From: Pseudomonas saudimassiliensis
GTDB taxonomy: Bacteria; Pseudomonadota; Gammaproteobacteria; Pseudomonadales; Pseudomonadaceae
DNA length: 64,000 bases
NCBI RefSeq assembly: GCF_000939975.1
Contig: NZ_LK391969.1
Location: 2,363,953 to 2,427,952, forward strand
Reading direction: 5' to 3'
Shown: positions 57,797-64,000 of the stretch, piece after piece
How positions within the stretch are numbered: the first letter of the stretch is position 1
Layout of the letters: every line of letters starts with the position of its first letter
Notes under the pieces: generated by a model
What the model saw: only the letters and a program-made list of their open reading frames with translations
Database searches by the model: none
Told to the model about the DNA's origin: nothing
Position numbers and translations under genes: made by a program

Positions 57797-59176
57797 TCAG
57801 TTGGCGGCAACGACCACCCGGTTGCGGCCGCTGTGCTTGGCTTCGTACAAGGCGCTGTCCGCTCGCCGCAGCAGTTGCTGGTAATCCGGATGGCCAGTGA
57901 ACATGGCCAAGCCCAGGCTGGCGGTGAGATTGATGGTCACGTCCTGGGGCAGACGGAAAGTTTCGCTGGCGGTGAGTTGGCGGAATTTCTCCGCGGCGCG
58001 CCGGGCATTGGCGTCGTTGACGTCGACCATGATCACCAGAAATTCCTCACCTCCCATGCGAAACAGGTAGTCGCCGGCCCGGCTCTGGTTCAACAGCACG
58101 CTGGCAAACTGCTGCAGTACCAGGTCGCCCGCCTCGTGGCCATAGGTGTCGTTGACCTGCTTGAAGTGGTCGAGGTCGATGGAGAGTACTGCGAAGGAGT
58201 TGCCGGCCTGACGCGCGTAGTTGATCTGCCGACTCAGCACCACCGACAGAAACTTGCGACTGAGCAGACGGGTGAGGGTATCGCGACCCGATTCCAGTTC
58301 GTTGTTCTGCTCGAACAGCAGCTCCAGATGATGACCAATGCTGCGGCTCTGCTCGCGCACCTCGCGCAGCAGCTGAGTTGGCGAGTGGGGAGCTTCGCCA
58401 GTGGCAGGCTGGGCGAACAGTGGCAGCAGCACGTCATCGATTTCGGTAATGGCATCCATGATCAGGCCGGTTTCCAGCGCACCCTCAAAGCCGTGGGCAC
58501 CCTTGTGCCGGAACCACAGGCCGAACTCGGAGGCGCGCAGCCGGGGCAACTGGTCCGCTGCCAGGCCCATGGCATGGTCGAACATCAGTTGGCTTTCCCA
58601 ATTGAGCAGGGCGGCGCGCTGCCGTTCCTTTTCGTTGGCCATGTTCTGGGTCACGGCGAACAGGCGATAACCTTCCTCGGCGCGGGACCGTCGTTCATGG
58701 GATACCGCATAGGCCTGGCTCATGATCTCCATCGCCAGGTCGATCAGGGTGGTGGCATAACTGGCGGCCTGGGAACGCTGCGCGGGACCGAGCTGCTGAT
58801 GGAGCAGCTCGACCAGCCGCCCCTTGAGCAGGCGCGCCCCGTGCAGGACCAGGTGCACCGGGACATCGATGCGCGCATGCACCTCGCCGATCTTGTGCTG
58901 ATGGGCGATGAGCGCCTGGATCTCGGTCGCTTGCTGGCTGGAATAGAGGTTGACGAGCCAGCCCTGCAGGGAGTTGTTCAACCGCGTCTTGACGTCCTCA
59001 TGGGAGAGCAGGGCGCCGGCTTCACCATGCCCCAGCAGCGCCGCATAGAAGTGGTCGGCCAGCTCCTGTTTGTGCCGCATGGCGACCTCGGCGGTGCCCT
59101 CCTTGACCGCATCATCGAAGCGGTTCAGCTGATGCTGCCAGTGCGCAGCGAGTTCATCGAGGGACAATCGGGCCAT
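57797..59176 (-). CDS. dosC: Globin-coupled diguanylate cyclase (DosC/DgcO-like)
   Basis: A 459-residue protein, the same length as E. coli DosC. The N-terminal globin-coupled sensor (about residues 1-155) has proximal His H100 in KIGEVHARIDVP and a distal Tyr at about Y44 (DHFYAALLG). A middle helical domain links it to a GGDEF domain (about 290-459) with active-site GGEEF at 375 and an inhibitory I-site RAGD at 366-369, which E. coli DosC-like proteins do not always keep. It should make c-di-GMP according to haem-bound oxygen. It converges with the HPP gene, 11 bases away. Confidence 0.93.
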   Translation of the reverse strand: MARLSLDELAAHWQHQLNRFDDAVKEGTAEVAMRHKQELADHFYAALLGHGEAGALLSHEDVKTRLNNSLQGWLVNLYSSQQATEIQALIAHQHKIGEVHARIDVPVHLVLHGARLLKGRLVELLHQQLGPAQRSQAASYATTLIDLAMEIMSQAYAVSHERRSRAEEGYRLFAVTQNMANEKERQRAALLNWESQLMFDHAMGLAADQLPRLRASEFGLWFRHKGAHGFEGALETGLIMDAITEIDDVLLPLFAQPATGEAPHSPTQLLREVREQSRSIGHHLELLFEQNNELESGRDTLTRLLSRKFLSVVLSRQINYARQAGNSFAVLSIDLDHFKQVNDTYGHEAGDLVLQQFASVLLNQSRAGDYLFRMGGEEFLVIMVDVNDANARRAAEKFRQLTASETFRLPQDVTINLTASLGLAMFTGHPDYQQLLRRADSALYEAKHSGRNRVVVAAN

Positions 59177-59341
59177 GGTAAATTCCGGTGTTCAAGGGAA
59201 AGGAGGCATTTTTCCACAGGCCTTCGGGCAAGGCCATCGCGGAAAATGTAATCTTTCTGTTGCATTTTTCTGTTTGAACCAAATCGCCGCGGATAATTCT
59301 ATTGCCATGTAGTCCCCCCAAATACACCCGGAGGTGGAAAC

Positions 59342-59722
59342 ATGAAACAGCAATTGATTTATACCGCTTTGTTTACCTTTGCCTTGGGCGCAACCGCACC
59401 GATGGCGTTGGCCGGAGGCGACAAGCACGACGACGACCACACCATGACCGAGCAACGGCAGGATTCCGGTGCCTATAACGCTACCGGTGCCAATGGCGAT
59501 GCGCCGCCCACCAGCCCGGCCCATCCTTCGGGTCCTGAGGGAGCTGGGACTGGCAGTGGCACCGGCACTGGTACCGGCGGCGCGGGCGGCGGTGGCACAG
59601 GTACAGGCACAGGCGGTGGTGCGGGTACCGGTACCAGCGGCGGCTCCGGCAGCACAGGCGCAGGCACCGGTGGCGCCGGTTCAGGTGGTGCCAGCGGTGC
59701 TGGCGCAGGCGCCGGGGGCTAA
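59342..59722 (+). CDS. Exported Gly/Thr/Ser-rich low-complexity protein
   Basis: A 126-residue protein with a signal peptide (MKQQLIYTALFTFALGATAP ending at ALA), a short charged part with DKHDDDH, then about 65 residues almost entirely of G, T, S and A in GTG/TGG repeats. No domain was recognised. The frame is supported by the signal peptide, an upstream ribosome-binding GGAGG, and a terminator just after the stop. It could be a secreted structural or surface protein. Confidence 0.7.
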   Translation: MKQQLIYTALFTFALGATAPMALAGGDKHDDDHTMTEQRQDSGAYNATGANGDAPPTSPAHPSGPEGAGTGSGTGTGTGGAGGGGTGTGTGGGAGTGTSGGSGSTGAGTGGAGSGGASGAGAGAGG

Positions 59723-59749
59723 CCCTGGCAGTAGTATCAGCGACAACGG

Positions 59750-59774
59750 AAGGCCGGGCTTATCCCGGCCTTTT
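59750..59774 (+). terminator. Intrinsic terminator after the Gly-rich protein gene
   Basis: Stem AGGCCGGG (59751-59758), five-base loop, stem CCCGGCC (59764-59770) and TTTT (59771-59774). Confidence 0.85.
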
Positions 59775-59869
59775 CGTGTCCCCGGTCCGGTCTCGGAAAA
59801 AATTGCAGATCCGCTGATGGAACGCCAGCCCTGAACTAGACTGAAAGCGAACCAGTAAACGAGGGAGCT

Positions 59870-62824
59870 ATGAGGCTGCGGATTTGGATTGTATTGGGCA
59901 TTGTCTCCTTGATACTGCTCTGCGTGGCCGGCTTTGAATTTCGTTATGCCTGGCTGCAATCACAGTGGATCAGTGACTACGCGAGCAGATTGGAATACCA
60001 ACTCGGCGAAGGTCCGAGCGAGGCGATCCGTTTTCCAGAAGCCGGGCCCTTCAACCAGCGTCTCGGTTACAGCCTGATTCCCGACTTTCAGCCGCGCCTG
60101 CAGCAGCGCGGTTACGGCATCAGCCAACAGGCGCGCTTCTCCTCGGAGCTGCTCGACTACGCCGACCACGGGCTCTTTGTTCCCTATCGGGAAAAGACCC
60201 AGGCCGGTTTGATGATCACCGACGCTCGCGGCCAGTCCATCTACCGTTTCACCTATCCCCGTTTCGGTTTTGCCGCCTTTGAGGATATTCCTCCCTTGCT
60301 GGTGGAGGCACTGCTGTTTATCGAGAACCGTCATCTGCTGGACCCGACGCTGGAGCATGCCAACCCCGCCGTGGACTGGCCACGGCTGGCCAGCGCGTCG
60401 CTGGCGATGGTGGCGGGCACCCTGGGCGGCGCCGGATACAGCCATGGCGCCAGTACCCTGGCCACCCAGATCGAGAAATACCGCCACTCCCTCGAAGGTC
60501 GTACCCAGTCACCCCTGGACAAGTTACGGCAGATGACCTCGGCCAGCGTGCGGGCCTACCGCGGCGGACCGCAGACCCTGGATGCCCGTCGCCAATTGGT
60601 GCTGGACTACCTCAACAGCGTACCGCTGACCGCGGCGCCCGGGCATGGCGAAGTGCACGGCTTCGGCGATGCGTTGTGGGTATGGTTTGCCGAAGATATC
60701 GAGGGTTTCAGTGCCAGCCTCAATGGCGAGCGGGGCCTGCCGGCTCAGGCCCTGGCGCTGCGCCAGGGCCTGTCGCTGGTGATCGCCCAGCGGCGTCCCA
60801 GCTGGTATTTGCTGACGGGCCGGGCTGAATTGCAGGAGCTGGTCGACAGCCATATCCGGCTGCTGGCCAACGAGCAGCGTATCGATCCCCGGCTGGCGGA
60901 GGCCGCGCTGGCCAGCCCCTTGGCGTTTCGCAACTGGGAGACCCAGCCGCTGCAGGAAACCATCGAGGCGGACAAGGCAATCCGCGTCACCCGCAGCCAG
61001 CTGGCCGGGATGCTCGGTCAGTCGATCTACAGCCTGGACCGGCTGGACATGAGTGCGGCCAGCAGTCTGGATCTGGCACTGCAGCGCGCGGTGAGCGACT
61101 TCCTCGACAGCCTGGCTGACGAGGAGAGCGCCCGGCAACACGGCCTGTTGGGTGAGACGCTGTTGTCGGCCCGGCAGGCAGCCGAAGTAAGCTACAGCTT
61201 CACCCTGATGGAGCGCACCCCCACCGGCAACCAGGTGCGGGTGCAGACCGATACCACCGGGCAGCCCTTCGACCTGAACCAGAGCAGCAAGCTGGAGCTG
61301 GGCTCCACTGCCAAGCTGCGGGTACTGACCAGTTACCTTGAGATCATCGCTGAGTTGCACGCTGCGCTGACCAGTGAGGCGGGCGCCGCCCCAGCGCGGG
61401 ACCCGCTCAGCGCCTGGGCGGTAGAATATTTGCGCGCCAACCCGGACAGCGACCTGCCGACGATGCTGGACGCGGCCCTGCAACGGCGCTATTCCGCCTC
61501 GCCCTGGGAGCGCTTCCCCACCGGTGGGGGCGTGCAGAGCTTCGCCAACTACAGCAAGGACGACAACCAACGGCGCCCCACGGTGCAACAGGCGCTGCAG
61601 GAATCCATCAATCTGCCCTTTGTGCGGTTGCTGCGCGACATCATCCGCTATAGCCAATACCAGATTGTGGAGGATGCCGACAGCCTGCTGACCAATGATC
61701 GCGATCCACGGCGCAAGGCCTGGCTGCAGACCTTTGCCGACCGCGAGGGTCGGGTCTACCTGCAGCGTTTCTGGCGCCGCTATGCGGGGATGGACGAGCA
61801 GCAGCGCTTCGATCGACTACTGCGCCAGGTGCAGCCCATCGCCGCGCGCCTGTCGGTGGTGTACCGCATGCTGTATCCGGAGGCCGACTTCGAGCGGTTC
61901 AGCACCTTCCTGCAGGAGCATGTGCGGGTGCCGCAGAAGCCCGAGCGTATCGAGCGGTTGTACCAGGCCTACCGGCCGGGCAAGTACAGTCTCACCGACC
62001 AGGGCTATATCGCCCAGGTGCACCCCCTGGAGCTCTGGCTACTGGACTATCTGCGGCGCCATCCCCAGGCCACCTTCAACGACGCGGTCTCGGCTAGCGC
62101 AGTGGAGCGCCAGGAGGTGTATGCCTGGTTGTTTCGCACCCGGCACGCGGGGGCGCGCAATGTGCGTATCCGCAGTATGCTCGAGCGCGAAGCCTTCGAT
62201 GATCTGCACCGGCGCTGGCAGCGGGTCGGCTATCCCTTTCCCCATCTGGTGCCCTCCCTGGGCACTGCCCTGGGCAGCTCGGGTGATCGCCCCAGCGCGC
62301 TGGCCGAGCTGATGGGGATCATCATCAATGATGGTCAGCGGTTGCCGGTAAGACGCATCAACAACCTGCATTTTGCTGCCGACACGCCCTGGGAAACCCG
62401 CTTCGAACCAGTGCCCGTCGAGGCCAGGCAGGTGCTGGCGCCGGAGGTTGCGGCCGCGCTGCGCCAGGCGCTGTCCGCCGTGGTATTGGATGGGACCGGG
62501 CGCCGGCTGCAGGGGGTATTCACCACGGCCAGCGGTGAGCCGCTGGCCGTGGGTGGCAAGACCGGCACCGGGGACAATCGCAGCTACACCATGGCGTCGG
62601 GTGGTCGCGTGCTGTCCTCCCAGGTCCTGAATCGGACGGCGACCTTCGTGTTCTTCCTAGGGCCCAACCATTTCGGCACGCTTACCGCCTTTGTCCCCGG
62701 GGCCGATGCCGGGGACTTCCATTTCACCTCCGCGCTGCCGGCGCAGGTGCTGAAAAGCATGGCGCCGGTCCTGGCGCCCTATCTGGATGAGCCTGCCGCC
62801 GTACTCGCCCAGCACCAGCCTTGA
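59870..62824 (+). CDS. Large divergent class A PBP-like transglycosylase/transpeptidase
   Basis: A 984-residue protein with an N-terminal membrane anchor (IWIVLGIVSLILLCVAGFEF). A divergent GT51 domain has putative catalytic E152 in LLFIENRHLLD (normally EDRxF) and GASTLATQIEKYR. The penicillin-binding part shows S479-T-A-K482 (LELGSTAKLR), S579-I-N581 (QESINLPF) and K897-T-G (VGGKTGTGDN), the three PBP motifs, so transpeptidase activity is plausible. About 315 residues separate SxN and KTG, more than in common PBPs. A ribosome-binding GAGGGAG precedes the ATG. Probably a peptidoglycan polymerase variant. Confidence 0.85.
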   Translation: MRLRIWIVLGIVSLILLCVAGFEFRYAWLQSQWISDYASRLEYQLGEGPSEAIRFPEAGPFNQRLGYSLIPDFQPRLQQRGYGISQQARFSSELLDYADHGLFVPYREKTQAGLMITDARGQSIYRFTYPRFGFAAFEDIPPLLVEALLFIENRHLLDPTLEHANPAVDWPRLASASLAMVAGTLGGAGYSHGASTLATQIEKYRHSLEGRTQSPLDKLRQMTSASVRAYRGGPQTLDARRQLVLDYLNSVPLTAAPGHGEVHGFGDALWVWFAEDIEGFSASLNGERGLPAQALALRQGLSLVIAQRRPSWYLLTGRAELQELVDSHIRLLANEQRIDPRLAEAALASPLAFRNWETQPLQETIEADKAIRVTRSQLAGMLGQSIYSLDRLDMSAASSLDLALQRAVSDFLDSLADEESARQHGLLGETLLSARQAAEVSYSFTLMERTPTGNQVRVQTDTTGQPFDLNQSSKLELGSTAKLRVLTSYLEIIAELHAALTSEAGAAPARDPLSAWAVEYLRANPDSDLPTMLDAALQRRYSASPWERFPTGGGVQSFANYSKDDNQRRPTVQQALQESINLPFVRLLRDIIRYSQYQIVEDADSLLTNDRDPRRKAWLQTFADREGRVYLQRFWRRYAGMDEQQRFDRLLRQVQPIAARLSVVYRMLYPEADFERFSTFLQEHVRVPQKPERIERLYQAYRPGKYSLTDQGYIAQVHPLELWLLDYLRRHPQATFNDAVSASAVERQEVYAWLFRTRHAGARNVRIRSMLEREAFDDLHRRWQRVGYPFPHLVPSLGTALGSSGDRPSALAELMGIIINDGQRLPVRRINNLHFAADTPWETRFEPVPVEARQVLAPEVAAALRQALSAVVLDGTGRRLQGVFTTASGEPLAVGGKTGTGDNRSYTMASGGRVLSSQVLNRTATFVFFLGPNHFGTLTAFVPGADAGDFHFTSALPAQVLKSMAPVLAPYLDEPAAVLAQHQP

Positions 62825-62894
62825 GCGGCCGCGCGCTTGAAGGCCGGCCGGATCAGGCCGCACAATGGCGCTTTCTCCCGTAAAGGATGTCACC

Positions 62895-63743
62895 ATGTCT
62901 GATCTGCCGCTGGCCGGGCGCCGCATTGCCCTGCCGGAAAGCCGCGAGCTGGACCTGTTCGCCGATATGCTGCTCAAGCGCGGCGCCGAGGTCGTGCGCT
63001 GCCCCCTGGTCGCGATCCACGATGCGCCGGACCAGCAGCCCGTCAGGGATTGGCTGCACACCTTCAACAGCGAGGCCTGGGACGATTTCATCATGCTCAC
63101 CGGTGAGGGGATGCGACGCCTGCTGACCGCAGCGGAGCGGGCGGGTGGCAGTATGCGGGAGGATTTCATTCACCGCCTCGGCCAGGTCCGCAAGATCGTT
63201 CGCGGTCCCAAGCCGGGCGCCGCGCTGCGCGCCGTCGGTTTGAAAGCCGAGGTGGTGGCAGTCGAGCCGACCACGGCGGGCATTATCGCCACCCTGCAGA
63301 ACGAAGATCTGCGCGGCCGCAAGATCGCCGTGCAACTGTACGGCACCGACCCGAACCAGCCGCTCATGGACTTTCTCGCACAGGCGGGCGCCCAGGTCGC
63401 GCCGGTATGGCCCTACATCTATGCAGACGACGCCGAGAACGCCCGGGTTGACCAGCTGATCGCGGAAATGGCCAGCGGACGCCTGGATGCCATTGCCTTT
63501 ACCAGCGGCACCCAGGTTCGGCGGCTGTTCCAGATCGGCAAGCGCACGGTTGGCGAGTCCCGATTGCGCGAGATCCTCGGCGCGCTGCGGATTGCTGCGG
63601 TCGGGCCGGTGGTTGCCAGTGAGCTGGAGGAGCGGGGGCTGCGCGTCGATCTCATGCCGCCCAGCAGTTTCTTCATGAAGCCGCTGGTGCGCGAGCTGGT
63701 CCGGGAGTTCGGGGGCGCAAGCCCGGACGATGGTTTACACTGA
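62895..63743 (+). CDS. Uroporphyrinogen-III synthase-like (HemD family) protein
   Basis: A 282-residue protein with HemD-type two-lobe fold signals: FIMLTGEGMRRLL in the first lobe, and IAFTSGTQVRRLF with IAAVGPVVASELEERGLRVD in the second. HemD closes hydroxymethylbilane to uroporphyrinogen III. In Pseudomonas the main hemD sits beside hemC, and no haem genes are nearby, so this may be a paralogue with a different task. ATG 62895 has AAAGGA seven bases before it. Confidence 0.83.
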   Translation: MSDLPLAGRRIALPESRELDLFADMLLKRGAEVVRCPLVAIHDAPDQQPVRDWLHTFNSEAWDDFIMLTGEGMRRLLTAAERAGGSMREDFIHRLGQVRKIVRGPKPGAALRAVGLKAEVVAVEPTTAGIIATLQNEDLRGRKIAVQLYGTDPNQPLMDFLAQAGAQVAPVWPYIYADDAENARVDQLIAEMASGRLDAIAFTSGTQVRRLFQIGKRTVGESRLREILGALRIAAVGPVVASELEERGLRVDLMPPSSFFMKPLVRELVREFGGASPDDGLH

Positions 63744-63772
63744 CTTTTCACCTGTTCCACAAGGGATGTTTG

Positions 63773-64000
63773 ATGAGCAAAGCCGGCCCGACATTGCTGT
63801 CGCCAGAACAATTGACCGTACCTATCGACCTCGACAGCCTGGGGTTCACGTCCACGGATGATCTTGAACCCTTTAAGGGCATCCTCGGGCAGGACCGTGC
63901 CGTGGAGGCGATGCATTTCGGGGTCGCCATGCGCCGGCCCGGTTACAACATGTTTGTCATGGGCGAACCGGGCACCGGGCGATTCTCCTATGCCATGCGC
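63773..64000 (+). CDS. Lon-family ATP-dependent protease, N-terminal part (PA0779-like)
   Basis: The first 76 codons are in the window and the gene runs past its end. The N-terminus (LSPEQLTVPIDLDSLGFTST) and the Walker A-like segment VMGEPGTGRFSYAMR match the PA0779/LonB-type AAA protease family in Pseudomonas. Only the ATPase start is visible; the Lon proteolytic domain would lie downstream. Confidence 0.85.
   Translation, partial: MSKAGPTLLSPEQLTVPIDLDSLGFTSTDDLEPFKGILGQDRAVEAMHFGVAMRRPGYNMFVMGEPGTGRFSYAMR

Noticed and set aside
59473-59667. Proline/valine-rich minus-strand frame opposite the Gly-rich gene
   Set aside because: It mirrors the low-complexity repeat on the other strand and lacks a signal peptide, ribosome-binding site or domain.

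Overview
The window is high-GC proteobacterial chromosome with Pseudomonas-type gene orders: map/glnD/dapC/yffB/dapD beside rpsB-tsf-pyrH-frr-uppS-cdsA-dxr-rseP-bamA-skp-lpxD-fabZ-lpxA-lpxB-rnhB, an SOS imuA-imuB-dnaE2 cassette, a liu leucine cluster, an mms valine cluster, and a PA0779-like Lon protease. A member of Pseudomonadaceae is the best reading. Departures from P. aeruginosa order (imu genes right after rnhB, no liuR beside liuA, a LysR gene beside mmsA) point to a lineage away from that species; I cannot name it from sequence alone. No tRNA, rRNA, CRISPR array, intact insertion sequence or prophage was seen.

Layout. 1-2064 is the 3' part of an assimilatory nitrate reductase. 2116-8239 (minus) runs map, glnD, dapC, an ArsC/Spx-like gene, dapD: nitrogen sensing and lysine/peptidoglycan precursor supply. 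8529-23147 (plus) is a long essential block: translation (rpsB, tsf, frr), UMP kinase, undecaprenyl diphosphate and phospholipid precursors, isoprenoid synthesis, the RseP protease, outer-membrane assembly (bamA, skp), lipid A synthesis and RNase HII. 23216-28421 is the LexA-controlled mutasome. 28422-30354 is a poorly recognisable, AT-richer stretch with two predicted exported proteins.

30355-38702 is the least familiar region: an acyl-CoA synthetase, an NCS2-like permease, an OprD-type porin and a metallo-beta-lactamase-fold hydrolase on minus, divergent from a PAS histidine kinase, a FixJ-type regulator and a glutathione transferase-like gene on plus. Two separate inverted repeats lie in the divergent gap. 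Together this looks like a regulated uptake-and-activation module for an unidentified carboxylic acid.

38750-45282 holds valine catabolism (acyl-CoA dehydrogenase, 3-hydroxyisobutyryl-CoA hydrolase, mmsB, enoyl-CoA hydratase, mmsA) with a divergent LysR regulator. 45388-46266 encodes an exported tandem-Cache protein. 46267-54800 is the leucine/isovalerate pathway liuABCDE plus acetoacetyl-CoA synthetase. 55025-59176 groups an orphan cbb3 oxidase subunit I, an HPP-CBS membrane protein and a globin-coupled diguanylate cyclase, suggesting an oxygen-linked theme. 59342-64000 holds a glycine-rich exported protein, a large divergent class A PBP-like protein, a HemD-like protein and the start of a Lon-family protease.
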